A stretch of 64,000 nucleotides of DNA. It comes from Hyphomicrobiales bacterium. Lineage in GTDB: Bacteria > Pseudomonadota > Alphaproteobacteria > Rhizobiales > Rhizobiaceae. A program made the translations under genes and the position numbers. Of this stretch, positions 34,216 through 43,097 are shown piece after piece (position 1 is the first letter of the stretch; each line of letters opens with the position of its first letter). The notes beneath the pieces were generated by a model. It did no database searches. It saw nothing but the letters and a program-made list of their open reading frames with translations, and was not told the origin of the DNA. The DNA is taken from NCBI GenBank assembly GCA_900471485.1, contig UCEU01000026.1, positions 62,001 through 126,000 of the forward strand, read 5' to 3'.

Positions 34216-35046
34216 TTACCGTTTCAGGTGGCGGGTGAGGCGGCGCTCGATCCAGGCCCAGAGGTGGCGCAGGGTCTCGACGATGGCGAGATAGAAGATC
34301 GCCGCCCAGAGATAGGTCTGGTAGTCGAAGGTGCGCGAGAAGGCGTAGCGCGTTTCGCCCATCAGGTCGAGAACGGTGATGACCGCCACGACGGCCGAGC
34401 CCTTGACCATCAGAATGATCTCGTTGCCGTAGGGACGCAGCGCGACGATCAGCGCCTGCGGCAGCACGATCTTGCGGAAGGCGATGATCTTGTGGACGCC
34501 GAGCGAGGCGGCGGCCTCGTGCTGGCCCTTCGGCACGCTCTCGATGGCGCCGCGCAGAATTTCCGCCTGATAGGCCGCGGTGTTGATGGTCATGGCGAAA
34601 AGGCCGCAGTACCAGGCCTCGCGGAAGAACCACCACATGCCGATCGCCTCGAGCTGCGGGCGGAACTGGCCGAGGCCGTAATAGATCAGGAAGAGCTGGG
34701 CGAGCAGCGGCGTGCCGCGAAAGATGTAGACATAGGCATAGGCGAGGCCGTTGATCACCTTGTTCCGCGACATGCGCGCGAAGGCGAGCGGTACGGAAAG
34801 AACGGCGCCGCAGACGATGGATATGGTGACCAGCGTGATCGTGGTGACGAGACCGTGGAGATAGCGTGGTCCGTAGCGGGTGAATTTCTCCGGGTCCCAG
34901 CCGAGGATAACCATGGCGATCAAGCCGGCGGCCAGGAGTATCCAGAGGCCGACGACGATGCAGCCGACGATATGCGACTTGCTGATGCCCTGGCGGACCT
35001 GCTTGGGCGCCGGCTGCGGCGGGATGAGGCTTTCGGCGTGGCTCAT
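34216..35046 (-). CDS. Polar amino-acid/opine ABC transporter permease (HisM/OccM-like)
   Basis: This 276-residue permease has an N-terminal cytoplasmic stretch, five or six membrane helices and the polar-amino-acid permease signature: GLVTTITLVTISIVCGAVLS, FRGTPLLAQLFLIYYGLGQ, and the EAA loop AIESVPKGQHEAAASLGVHK. The HisMQ family forms heterodimeric channels. It overlaps the partner permease gene by 4 bp. No ATP-binding gene follows; the next gene downstream is usg. Confidence 0.9.
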   Translation of the reverse strand: MSHAESLIPPQPAPKQVRQGISKSHIVGCIVVGLWILLAAGLIAMVILGWDPEKFTRYGPRYLHGLVTTITLVTISIVCGAVLSVPLAFARMSRNKVINGLAYAYVYIFRGTPLLAQLFLIYYGLGQFRPQLEAIGMWWFFREAWYCGLFAMTINTAAYQAEILRGAIESVPKGQHEAAASLGVHKIIAFRKIVLPQALIVALRPYGNEIILMVKGSAVVAVITVLDLMGETRYAFSRTFDYQTYLWAAIFYLAIVETLRHLWAWIERRLTRHLKR

Positions 35047-35846
35047 CGGCGGACCTCCGAGCGCTTCGACCAGCGTTCGATGTAGCGCAGGCCGAAGGAG
35101 GAAATGATCGCCAGGCCGAGATAGAGCAGGCAGGACAGGCCGTAGAACAGGAAGGCTTCCTTGGTCACTTTCACCGCAACGCCGGTCTGGCGCAGGATGT
35201 CGGCAAGCCCGATGATCGAGACGTAGGAGGTGTCCTTGAGCAGGATCATCCAGAGATTGACGAGGCCGGGCAGCGCGATGCGCACGAGCTGCGGCAGGAT
35301 GATCAGCATCATCGTGCGGCCGCGATGAAAGCCGAGCGCGTCGCCGGCTTCATACTGGCCCTTGGGGATGGCGCGGAATGCCGACAGCAGCACTTCGGAG
35401 CAGTAGGAGGAAAAGACAACCGAAAGGGCGATGACGCCGGCGAGGAACGCGTTGATCTCGATGCGTCCATCATAGCCGAGCCAGGCGAGAACCGACTGGA
35501 GAAGGATCTGCATGCCGTAATAGATGATGAAGAGTGTCAGCAGTTCCGGCAGGCCACGGAAAATCGTTGTGTAGATGCCGGCAGCGAGGCGGACGGACTT
35601 CTCTTCGGATTGTTGTCCCAGCGCCACGAGGAAGCCGATGACCAGTCCGATCGGCAGCGTGATCAGCGCGACCGCGACGGTCACTTTCAGGCCGGCAGCG
35701 ATTTCATCACCCCAGCCGGTGTCGCCGCAGGCGAGGATCGTCGACGAGCCGAACCAGGTGAAGATACCAACGGGTCCGCACAGCGGATCGAAAACATACC
35801 CTATCCAGGCCCACAACGAACCCAGCGCGGAAAATAATCCGCTCAT
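35043..35846 (-). CDS. Polar amino-acid/opine ABC transporter permease (HisQ/OccQ-like)
   Basis: This 267-residue permease has the family sequence GLKVTVAVALITLPIGLVIG, IFRGLPELLTLFIIYYG and EAA loop AFRAIPKGQYEAGDALGFHRG. With the overlapping HisM-like gene it should form the membrane channel of a cationic or opine-type amino-acid importer. It lies 108 bp downstream of the binding-protein gene, separated from it by a strong terminator at 35901-35931, so it would be expressed at a lower level by read-through. Confidence 0.9.
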   Translation of the reverse strand: MSGLFSALGSLWAWIGYVFDPLCGPVGIFTWFGSSTILACGDTGWGDEIAAGLKVTVAVALITLPIGLVIGFLVALGQQSEEKSVRLAAGIYTTIFRGLPELLTLFIIYYGMQILLQSVLAWLGYDGRIEINAFLAGVIALSVVFSSYCSEVLLSAFRAIPKGQYEAGDALGFHRGRTMMLIILPQLVRIALPGLVNLWMILLKDTSYVSIIGLADILRQTGVAVKVTKEAFLFYGLSCLLYLGLAIISSFGLRYIERWSKRSEVRR

Positions 35847-35900
35847 GCCAATTTTCCCCTCGCGGCTTTTGCCACTTTAATCTTGCACCCTTTGTCAGAC

Positions 35901-35931
35901 AAAAATGGCGGAAGGGCAAGCCTTCCGCCAT
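35901..35931 (-). terminator. Strong intra-operon terminator between the binding protein and permease genes
   Basis: An 11-bp perfect stem (35905-35915 with 35921-35931, loop of five) is followed on the minus strand by TTTTTG. It would leave the binding protein over-expressed relative to the permeases, as is usual for such systems. Confidence 0.88.
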
Positions 35932-35954
35932 CGCATTTGTTAGTGGACTACAGT

Positions 35955-36731
35955 TTATTCGGCGCCGTAGACGTCGAAGTCGAAGTACTTGTCCTGGATC
36001 TTCTTATAGGTGCCGTTGGCGCGGATCGCGGCAATCGCCGTGTTCAGCTTTTCGCGCAGCGGATCGCCCTGGCGGACGGCAATGCCGGCGCCAACGCCGT
36101 TGATTTCCTTGTCGACCGGGAGCGGCGTCAGGATCTTGCAGCAAGCGCCGGCGTCGGACTTCACCCACTGCGACAGCACGACGATGTCATCGATGACGGC
36201 GTCGACGCGGCCGTTGGCGATGTCGAGCTTGTACTCGTCAGCCGTCGGGTAGAGCTTCAGCTCGGTGTCGGGCAGGTGCTTTTCGGCATAGTTGGCGTGT
36301 GTCGTCGACGTCTGTGCGCCGATCGTCTTGCCCTTCAGGCCTTCGACGTCGGTGACGGTCGAGTCCTTCGGCACGGCAATTGCCGGCGGGGTGTTGTAGT
36401 ACTTGTTGGTGAAGTCGACGAGCTTGGAGCGCTCAGGCGTGATCGACATGGACGAGATGATCATGTCGAACTTCTTGGCGTTGAGGCCGGGGATGATGCC
36501 GTCCCAATCGCTGCTGACGATGGTGCAGTCTGCCTTCATCTCCGTGCAGAGCGCGCGGGCGATGTCCATGTCGAAGCCCAGGAACTGGCCGCTGGCGTCT
36601 ACGTACTCGAAGGGCGGGTAGGTGGAGTCAGTGCCGATGACATACTTCTCGCCGTCGGCCATCGCCGAGCCGGCGAAGAGCGACATCGCGGCGATCGAGG
36701 CCGCTGCAAGAATACGGGAATGGATGCGCAT
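35955..36731 (-). CDS. Polar amino-acid ABC transporter substrate-binding protein
   Basis: This 258-residue periplasmic protein has a signal peptide (ILAAASIAAMSLFAGSAMA) and a SBP_bac_3 domain: YVIGTDSTYPPFEYVDASGQ, GFDMDIARALCTEM, DWDGIIPGLNAKKFDMIISSMSIT and the conserved IRANGTYKKIQDKYF end. Similarity is to lysine/arginine/ornithine or opine binders; two vicinal cysteines (GACCKIL) are unusual. ATG 36731 with AGAGG upstream is chosen over a longer frame to 36788. It heads the transporter operon with two permeases. Confidence 0.9.
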   Translation of the reverse strand: MRIHSRILAAASIAAMSLFAGSAMADGEKYVIGTDSTYPPFEYVDASGQFLGFDMDIARALCTEMKADCTIVSSDWDGIIPGLNAKKFDMIISSMSITPERSKLVDFTNKYYNTPPAIAVPKDSTVTDVEGLKGKTIGAQTSTTHANYAEKHLPDTELKLYPTADEYKLDIANGRVDAVIDDIVVLSQWVKSDAGACCKILTPLPVDKEINGVGAGIAVRQGDPLREKLNTAIAAIRANGTYKKIQDKYFDFDVYGAE

Positions 36732-37051
36732 GTTAATCCTCTCTGTTGGCAGCTGCCGTCCGTTTTCTTGTTTTGCGTCGGCAGCCAATATGGGGCGATG
36801 CCTTGCAACGCCTTGCGGCGATAATCAAACATTTTTTTTCGGAATTGCAACTGGAATCACAGAGATTGCGGGCTATGCAATCATGCTCACAGATGAACGT
36901 TCGCCGACTGCCATATTCATAACGGGTTAATGATGCAGTTCCTAAGAATGGCGGAACAAAAGCCGCCTTGCGCGATTACCTGATGCAATCCGCGCGCCAA
37001 AACGGGACGCTCTATTCTGGCGTCGAGAAGAATAAACGTACGAGGAACCCA
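36732..37051. promoter_or_regulatory. Divergent promoter region between the amino-acid binding protein and OmpA-type genes
   Basis: About 320 bases with no supported gene. An AT-rich segment near 36820-36850 (poly-T stretch) and another near 36910-36940 probably contain promoter elements. No RNA gene or strong hairpin is recognised. Confidence 0.4.
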
Positions 37052-39250
37052 ATGGGAATGAAATCAAGACTATTTGCCAGTGCTGCCTTTCCGCTGCTGT
37101 CGTTGTCGATGGTGATGCAGCCCGTGCATTCCTTCGCAGCCGCCCCCAGCGTCGAGCAGACGAGCGAGGCACCCCGTGCGATATCAGGCAGCTTCGAGGT
37201 GGCGCAGGATGCTTCCGACGAGGAACTGCTGAAAAAGCGCCGCAAGCAGCAACAGGAAGGCGGCGGCGAGCAGGCGCCGCAGGCCGAGCAGCCGGCGCAG
37301 CAGGAAGCACCGGCAGAGCGCCCCCGCAAGCAACGCGAGCCGCAGGCCGAGCAGCAGGAAGCACCCGCGATGCAGCAGGAGGCTCCCGCCGAGCGTCCCC
37401 GCAAGCAGCGCGAACCACAGGCTGAACAGCAGGAAGCGCCCGCGATGCAGCAGGAAGCGCCTGCCGAACGCCCGCGCAAACAGCGCCAGCCCGCAGCCGA
37501 GCAGCAGGCGGAGCCTCAAGCCGAGCAGGCTCAGCCCGCTCAGGAGCAGCCGGCCGAAAAGCCGAAGCGCAACAAGCGCGAGAAGCAGCCCGAACAGCAG
37601 GAAGCCGCTCCTCAGCAGCAGGATCAGGCCGCGCCGCAGGAGCAGCAGGCTCAGCCGCAGGCCGAAGAGCCGCAGCAGCCCCGCAAGCAGCGTGACAAGC
37701 AGCCGGAAAAGCAGCCTTCTGCCGCTCAGGGTGAGGAGCAGCCTGCCGCCAAGCCGCCGCGCAAGAAGCCGACGGCAGCCGAGGCGCCGCAGGACGAGCA
37801 GAAGCCCGCCGAGACCGAGCAGGCAACACCGCAGCAGCCCGAAGGCAGCGACGTGCCGAAGCCAGCCGAGGCTCCCGAGGGGCAGAAGGCGGGCAAGCCT
37901 GTCGCTCCGACCGAAGGCAAGGCGCCCCAGCCGGAACAGCAGCCGCAGACCGGCGAGCAGCAGCCAGCCGGCGAACAGCCACCGGTCCAGCAGGGCGAGC
38001 AGGCTCCGCCACAGCCGAACGGCCAGCCGGCCGCCGGCCAGGCAGAGCAGGCCATTCCCGCGCCTGAGAAGGTGACGCCGAAGGAACTGGAACGCCGCAA
38101 GGAAATCGCCGCCGATCCGAGCAAGAGCACGGAAACGGTCGTGCTTCCGGTCGAAAACGGCGCCGCCGTCCTCGACAGCGACAAGGATGCGGACCGCTCC
38201 GGTGGCGTGCAGTCGCGCCGGGATCGCGACAAGCAGCGCGAGCAGGAGCAGAACGTTCGCGTTCCGAAGTCCGACGCCGACGCACAGGTCGCTCCGAGCG
38301 GCGAGAAGCGCCCGCCGATCAAGATCGAAGCCGTTACCAGTGAGCAGGGCGAACGCCTGGACCGTCGCCCGCAGTTCGAACGCCCTGATGGGGCACAGTT
38401 CGGCCAGCGCGGGAATGATAACCGCGTCATCATCCAGTTCAACAACCAGACCTATGTGCGTGGTGACGATGATCGTCGCTTCCTCCGCGATGGCGAACGG
38501 CCGATCTACGAGCAGCTGCCGCGTGACCGCTATCGCGAGACGATCGACCGCGACGGCTACCAGATCGTGACGGTTCGCAACCGCTACGGCGATATCATCC
38601 AGCGCTCGCGCATCGACAATCGTGGCCGGGAATCGGTGCTCTACTACTCGCCGGAACTCTATGACGATCCCGATCGCAGCTACTTCGAGGACCCGGGTGC
38701 GGACCTGCCGCCGATGCGTCTTCGTATTCCGTTGCGCGACTACATCATGGACACGAGCAGCGACGACGATCGCGACTACTACGACTTCCTGCGCGAGCCG
38801 CCGGTCGAACCTGTCGAACGCGTCTATTCGCTCGACGAGGTGAAGTATTCGGCCCGTATCCGCGACAAGGTGCGCCGTATCGACCTCGACACGATCACTT
38901 TCGCCACCGGCAGCGCCGAAATCCCCATGAGCCAGGCGCGCAGCCTGCGCAAGGTGGCGGACGCAATCAACGAGGTGCTGCAGAAAGATCCGTCGGAAAC
39001 CTTCCTGATCGAAGGTCACACGGATGCCGTCGGCTCGGACCAGAGCAACCTCGTTCTCTCCGACCAGCGCGCGGAATCGGTCGCCAACGTCATGTCCGAC
39101 GTCTACGGCATCCCGCCGGAAAACCTGGCGACGCAGGGCTATGGCGAGCGTTACCTGAAGGTCAATACGCAGGGGCCGAACCAGGAAAACCGCCGCGTCA
39201 CCATTCGCCGTGTAACGGCACTGGTGCGGCCCGTTGCTTCGCGCAACTGA
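37052..39250 (+). CDS. Large OmpA-domain protein with repetitive Gln/Glu/Pro/Ala linker
   Basis: This 732-residue envelope protein has a signal peptide (ending SFAAAPS), then a highly biased low-complexity linker of about 300 residues rich in Gln, Pro, Ala and Glu with Lys/Arg pairs (RPRKQ), a charged region with many Asp/Arg (DDDRDYYDF), and an OmpA C-terminal domain (ITFATGSAEIPMSQA, LIEGHTDAVGSDQSN, LSDQRAESVANVM). ATG 37052 follows AGGAAC. The linker could span the periplasm while the OmpA domain binds peptidoglycan. Two full 75-bp tandem copies occur in the linker. Confidence 0.85.
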   Translation: MGMKSRLFASAAFPLLSLSMVMQPVHSFAAAPSVEQTSEAPRAISGSFEVAQDASDEELLKKRRKQQQEGGGEQAPQAEQPAQQEAPAERPRKQREPQAEQQEAPAMQQEAPAERPRKQREPQAEQQEAPAMQQEAPAERPRKQRQPAAEQQAEPQAEQAQPAQEQPAEKPKRNKREKQPEQQEAAPQQQDQAAPQEQQAQPQAEEPQQPRKQRDKQPEKQPSAAQGEEQPAAKPPRKKPTAAEAPQDEQKPAETEQATPQQPEGSDVPKPAEAPEGQKAGKPVAPTEGKAPQPEQQPQTGEQQPAGEQPPVQQGEQAPPQPNGQPAAGQAEQAIPAPEKVTPKELERRKEIAADPSKSTETVVLPVENGAAVLDSDKDADRSGGVQSRRDRDKQREQEQNVRVPKSDADAQVAPSGEKRPPIKIEAVTSEQGERLDRRPQFERPDGAQFGQRGNDNRVIIQFNNQTYVRGDDDRRFLRDGERPIYEQLPRDRYRETIDRDGYQIVTVRNRYGDIIQRSRIDNRGRESVLYYSPELYDDPDRSYFEDPGADLPPMRLRIPLRDYIMDTSSDDDRDYYDFLREPPVEPVERVYSLDEVKYSARIRDKVRRIDLDTITFATGSAEIPMSQARSLRKVADAINEVLQKDPSETFLIEGHTDAVGSDQSNLVLSDQRAESVANVMSDVYGIPPENLATQGYGERYLKVNTQGPNQENRRVTIRRVTALVRPVASRN
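37316..37465 (+). repeat. Two 75-bp tandem repeats in the OmpA-type gene (third partial copy follows)
   Basis: Copies begin at 37316 and 37391, with a degenerate third starting at 37466. Each encodes 25 residues containing RPRKQREPQAEQQEAP followed by AMQQEAPAE. In-frame units allow length variation without frameshift. Confidence 0.9.
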
Positions 39251-39276
39251 TCGAGGCACTGAACAACAAAACCAAG

Positions 39277-39305
39277 GCCGCGACGGGAAACCGCCGCGGC
39301 TTTTT
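39277..39305 (+). terminator. Intrinsic terminator after the OmpA-type gene
   Basis: GCCGCG-A-CGG, loop GAAA, CCG-C-CGCGGC, then TTTTT: a ten-pair stem with one mismatch and a GAAA loop. It abuts the stop of mobB on the opposite strand. Confidence 0.88.
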
Positions 39306-39820
39306 CATTTGAGTGAAAGGCCGACGATATCGGTGATGAAATCGGCTATGGCTGCGGTGTCGTCGAGATCGAAGACGGGCAAGGTTGTGTCGTTTACGGG
39401 GTGGTCGGCGGCGATCGCGGCGATGAACGGATCGCTCGGCGCCAGCGGCTCGCGATTGGCCGCATCCAGCCTGCGCGCCTCGATCTTCGGGATCGGCTCG
39501 CGCTTGTAGCCCTCGATCAGGACAAGGTCGCAAGGGGCGATGCGGGCGAGAATATCCTCGAAGCTCGGCTCTGGAGCTCCGCGAAGCTCGTGCATGATGG
39601 CGAAGCGGGTGCCGGAGACGATGGTGACCTCGTGGGCGCCGGCCTGGCGGTGCCGATAGCTGTCAGCGCCGACCTTGTCGATGTCGAAATCATGATGGGC
39701 ATGCTTGATCGTGGAGATCCGGTATCCGCGGCGGGTGAACTCCTCGACAAGGCGGACGGCAAGGCCCGTCTTGCCGGAGTTCTTCCAGCCGGCAATGCCG
39801 AATATGCGGGGCTTGTCCAT
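39305..39820 (-). CDS. mobB: Molybdopterin-guanine dinucleotide biosynthesis adaptor protein MobB
   Basis: MobB is a GTP-binding accessory to MobA in converting Moco to its dinucleotide form. This 171-residue protein has Walker A GWKNSGKTGL near residue 11, IKHAHHDFDIDKVGADSYRHRQAGA, and LIEGYKREPIPKIE. Length is normal. Its start is adjacent to the mobA stop (TGATG), so the pair is translationally coupled and acts on the same pathway. Confidence 0.93.
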   Translation of the reverse strand: MDKPRIFGIAGWKNSGKTGLAVRLVEEFTRRGYRISTIKHAHHDFDIDKVGADSYRHRQAGAHEVTIVSGTRFAIMHELRGAPEPSFEDILARIAPCDLVLIEGYKREPIPKIEARRLDAANREPLAPSDPFIAAIAADHPVNDTTLPVFDLDDTAAIADFITDIVGLSLK

Positions 39821-40452
39821 CAGGCCAGTACCTTCATCCAGCGTTCGGCTTCGATGAGGTCGTCGGGCGTGTTGACGTTGAAGAAGGGATCGAGAAGGCT
39901 GGCGCGGGTGGGGCGGAGCGGGAAGGTCACTACCGTAACGTCATGACGTAACAGGAAGTCTCTCACTCGGCGCTTCTCGTCGGTGGCAATCCAGGTTTCC
40001 AGTTCCGCTGCAAGCGCGACCGGCCAGAGGCCGAAGACCGGATGGCTGCGGCTTTCGGATGCCGCGATGGCGATCTTTTTGGGCTTGTCGATGGCGCCCG
40101 CGAGCCAATCGACGAGATCCGACGGGAAGAACGGGCTATCGACGGAGACGGTCACGACATGCGTGACGCCGGGCAGTGTGGCGCCGTAGGCCATGGCGGA
40201 ATGGATGCCAGCCATGGGGCCTGCCTTGCCCGGCACGATATCGGGAATGAAAAGGCGGCTGCAGTTTTCGGGCGGCTGGTCGGCGTTGACCGCGACGGTC
40301 GTTACCTGCGGGGCGAGTTGCTCGATGACCCGATCCATCAGTGTGCGGCCGGCAAGCGCCACGGCGGCCTTGTCTCGACCCATGCGCGAAGAACGGCCGC
40401 CGGCAAGAACGACGCCGGGGATGTTGGATCTATCCAGCGAAAAATTGCTCAT
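39820..40452 (-). CDS. mobA: Molybdenum cofactor guanylyltransferase MobA
   Basis: MobA attaches GMP to molybdopterin, making MGD for DMSO-reductase-family enzymes. This 210-residue protein shows GVVLAGGRSSRMGRDKA, GPMAGIHSAM, VSVDSPFFPSDLV and FNVNTPDDLIEAE. ATG 40452 is chosen; a longer frame to 40494 would overlap the upstream transporter gene. It sits immediately upstream of mobB and 7 bp after the EamA transporter stop, so all three may share a transcript. Confidence 0.93.
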   Translation of the reverse strand: MSNFSLDRSNIPGVVLAGGRSSRMGRDKAAVALAGRTLMDRVIEQLAPQVTTVAVNADQPPENCSRLFIPDIVPGKAGPMAGIHSAMAYGATLPGVTHVVTVSVDSPFFPSDLVDWLAGAIDKPKKIAIAASESRSHPVFGLWPVALAAELETWIATDEKRRVRDFLLRHDVTVVTFPLRPTRASLLDPFFNVNTPDDLIEAERWMKVLA

Positions 40453-40459
40453 GCCTGCC

Positions 40460-41368
40460 TCAGACTGGGGTTCGCGGTTCGGATTCTTGCGCAACCGGCG
40501 CTACGTGGCGCTTGGCCTCACGATAGAACGTATAGAGCCCGGACGCTATGACGATGGCGGCTCCTATCAGTGTCCAGCTGTCGGGATATTCGGCGAAGAA
40601 CACGAGGCCGAGAAGCGCGGAGAAGATCAGGCCTGTATAGCGAAACGGCGCGACGAAAGAGATTTCGCCTGTGCGCATGGCCATGATCACGGTCTGGTAG
40701 CCGATCAGCACCAGGATCGCCGCCAATAGGATATGGGAGAGCGATGTAGCGCTGACCGGACTCCAGCCGCCCAGCACCGGCGTCAGCAAGGCGCCGAAGA
40801 TGGTGACCGCTACTGCGGTGACGACGGTAATCATAAGCGAAGGGATTTCGGGCGGAACGCTGCGGGTGGCGAGATCGCGACCGGCCGTCACAAGCACACT
40901 CGCGACGCAAAGCAGCGCCGCCATCGTGAAGCCTTCCGCGCCGGGCCGGATGATGATCATGACGCCTATCAGCCCGACGACGATCGCAGACCAGCGTCGC
41001 CAGCCGACCGGCTCGCCGAAGAAGAGTGCGGCGCCGAGCGTGACGAGGAGGGGCAGCGATTGCAGGATCGCCGACGCATTGGCGATCGGCATCATGCCCA
41101 ATGCGGTAATGTACGTGACGGCCGCGAGGATTTCGCAGACGACACGGATGATAACCGCGGGATGGAGAATGATGCGCCAAGGTCGCAGGGCGCCCATGCG
41201 GTGCGCGATGACGTAGATGAATACACTGGTGAAAAGCCCGCGAATGCACATGATCTGACCGGCATTCATGGCACCGATGACCGATTTCGAAAGCGCGTCG
41301 CTGCAGGAAAAACCCGCCATTGCCGCACTCATGTAGATTGCACCCTGGGTATTGCGTGACCGCGGCAT
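40460..41368 (-). CDS. EamA/DMT family transporter
   Basis: This 302-residue protein has about ten membrane helices in two EamA repeats (each near 140 residues), typical of drug/metabolite transporter exporters. Visible segments are AMAGFSCSDALSKSVIGAM at the start and PFRYTGLIFSALLGLVFFAE in the second half. The substrate is unknown. It ends 7 bp before mobA, but a link to molybdenum cofactor is not implied by family knowledge. Confidence 0.87.
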   Translation of the reverse strand: MPRSRNTQGAIYMSAAMAGFSCSDALSKSVIGAMNAGQIMCIRGLFTSVFIYVIAHRMGALRPWRIILHPAVIIRVVCEILAAVTYITALGMMPIANASAILQSLPLLVTLGAALFFGEPVGWRRWSAIVVGLIGVMIIIRPGAEGFTMAALLCVASVLVTAGRDLATRSVPPEIPSLMITVVTAVAVTIFGALLTPVLGGWSPVSATSLSHILLAAILVLIGYQTVIMAMRTGEISFVAPFRYTGLIFSALLGLVFFAEYPDSWTLIGAAIVIASGLYTFYREAKRHVAPVAQESEPRTPV

Positions 41369-41504
41369 GAAAACGTTTCCGATTCTTCGACGCTCTTTTA
41401 GTGCCGAAGCGGTTCCAAGGGAATCGAATGCACGTCACAGCGGAGATAAATCGTTTGCGCACTGCACAATAATGCGTGGCGAAAACGCGCGATGACGGCT
41501 TGCG

Positions 41505-42563
41505 TCACCCGCCGGTGACGCTCATGTGGCGGCTGACGGCCGGGCGGTTATGGGTGCGGTCGATGATGAAGTCGTGGCCCTTCGGCTTGCGCGAGATCGC
41601 TTCATCGATCGCGGCGTAGAGCAGGCCGTCATCCTCGGTGGCGCGCATCGTGGCGCGCAGATCGGCGGCGTCGTTCTGCCCGAGGCACATATAGAGCGTG
41701 CCGGTGCAGGTGAGGCGGACGCGGTTGCAGCTTTCGCAGAAGTTATGGGTCATCGGCGTGATGAAGCCGAGGCGGCCGCCGGTCTCCTCGACCGTCACGT
41801 AACGCGCAGGGCCGCCGGTGCGGTAGCCGATTTCGGTCAGCGTGAACTGACGCTCGAGATCGGCGCGCAGCTTCGAGAGCGGAAGGTAGCGGTCGGTCCG
41901 GTCTTCCTCGATCTCGCCCATCGGCATGGTTTCGATGACGGTCAGGTCCATGCCGCGACCATGCGCGAAACGGATCATGTCGGGCATCTCGACGTCGTTG
42001 AAATCCTTGAGCGCGACGGCGTTGAGCTTGATCTTCAGACCGGCCTTCTGCGCGGCGTCGATGCCTTCCATGACCTTGTGGAAATCGCCCCAGCGGGTGA
42101 TCTGGCGGAATTTCTCGGGGTCGAGCGTATCGAGCGAAACATTGATGCGGCGCACGCCGCAATCGTGGAGCTCGTCGGCAAATCGGGCGAGCTGCGAGCC
42201 GTTGGTCGTCAGCGTCAACTCGTCGAGACCGTTGCCGATCTTCCTTCCGAGTTCGCGCACGAGATGCATGATGTTCTTGCGAACCAGCGGTTCGCCGCCG
42301 GTCAAGCGCAGCTTGCGCACGCCCTTGTCGATGAAGGCGGAACAGAGCCGGTTCAGTTCTTCCAGCGTCAACAGATCCTTCTTCGGCAGAAAGTTCATGT
42401 TCTCGGCCATGCAATATGTGCAGCGGAAATCGCAGCGGTCGGTAACGGAAACGCGCAGATAGGTGACGGCCCGCTGGAACGGGTCGATCATCGGCGTCGC
42501 CTCGGCGACCAGCGGCTTCGCGCTTTCTATGGCTGGGCCTATCGCTGGAACGTTGCTGTTCAC
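41505..42563 (-). CDS. moaA: GTP 3',8-cyclase MoaA
   Basis: MoaA is a radical SAM enzyme starting molybdenum-cofactor synthesis from GTP, working with MoaC. This 352-residue protein has the cluster motif CDFRCTYCM near residue 33, the second [4Fe-4S] site cysteines (NFCESCNRVRLTC) and a C-terminal double glycine (SVTGG). The frame is open far upstream to 42908, but GTG 42563 is preceded by GGAGG at ideal spacing and gives the normal family length. It is divergent from the DUF971 gene. Confidence 0.95.
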   Translation of the reverse strand: MNSNVPAIGPAIESAKPLVAEATPMIDPFQRAVTYLRVSVTDRCDFRCTYCMAENMNFLPKKDLLTLEELNRLCSAFIDKGVRKLRLTGGEPLVRKNIMHLVRELGRKIGNGLDELTLTTNGSQLARFADELHDCGVRRINVSLDTLDPEKFRQITRWGDFHKVMEGIDAAQKAGLKIKLNAVALKDFNDVEMPDMIRFAHGRGMDLTVIETMPMGEIEEDRTDRYLPLSKLRADLERQFTLTEIGYRTGGPARYVTVEETGGRLGFITPMTHNFCESCNRVRLTCTGTLYMCLGQNDAADLRATMRATEDDGLLYAAIDEAISRKPKGHDFIIDRTHNRPAVSRHMSVTGG

Positions 42564-42696
42564 GAATACCTCCGCAATGGTACTAATGTGCGTATAGGCC
42601 ATTGCGACGTCAAGGGAAACGGCCTTGGAGCACGGCAAATTGAGCTTGCCTCGCAAAGTTTGATTGCCTACTCCATGAGTCAGAGAGGGATGGATC

Positions 42697-43071
42697 ATGA
42701 GCGATATCTGGCCGACTGAACTCAGGGTGTCGAAGGACCGGCAACGGCTTGTCGTGACTTTCAACGACGGGCAGAGTTTCGAGCTTTCGGCGGAGATGCT
42801 GCGTGTGCTTTCGCCATCGGCGGAAGTGCAGGGCCATGGGCCGGGGCAGAAGGTCACCGTGCCGGGCAAGCGCAACGTCGCGATCATCTCCATGACACCG
42901 ACAGGCAACTACGCGGTGCGCATCGGCTTCGACGACATGCATGATACCGGGATCTTCACCTGGACCTATCTGCGCGAGCTTGGCGAGAAAGGCGAGGAAC
43001 TGTTCGCCGTCTATGAGGAAGAACTGCGCGAGAAGGGCATGAGCCGCGACACCTCCGAAAAGCCGCGCTGA
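42697..43071 (+). CDS. DUF971 family protein
   Basis: This 124-residue protein matches DUF971 (gamma-butyrobetaine hydroxylase-like N-terminal domain): LRVSKDRQRLVVTFNDGQSFELSAEMLRV and SMTPTGNYAVRIGFDDMHDTGIFTW with a YLRELGE helix. The fold occurs in [4Fe-4S]-carrier related proteins such as HSPB/ApbC-linked domains. Here it is a stand-alone gene divergent from moaA; an Fe-S or Moco link is plausible. An AGAGAGGG site lies before the ATG. Confidence 0.88.
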   Translation: MSDIWPTELRVSKDRQRLVVTFNDGQSFELSAEMLRVLSPSAEVQGHGPGQKVTVPGKRNVAIISMTPTGNYAVRIGFDDMHDTGIFTWTYLRELGEKGEELFAVYEEELREKGMSRDTSEKPR

Positions 43072-43097
43072 CCGATATCAATCACGAGGGGAAATGA

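Noticed and set aside
37316..37500. CRISPR-like or satellite array
   Set aside because: The 75-bp units are contiguous coding repeats without spacers, preserving the reading frame.
37184..39259. 691-codon minus-strand frame opposite the OmpA-type gene
   Set aside because: Leucine/arginine-rich by-product of the GC-rich, low-complexity plus-strand gene, with no domain or ribosome binding site.
42564..42908. N-terminal extension of moaA by about 115 codons
   Set aside because: It lacks family similarity, overlaps the divergent DUF971 gene, and GTG 42563 has an ideal ribosome binding site.
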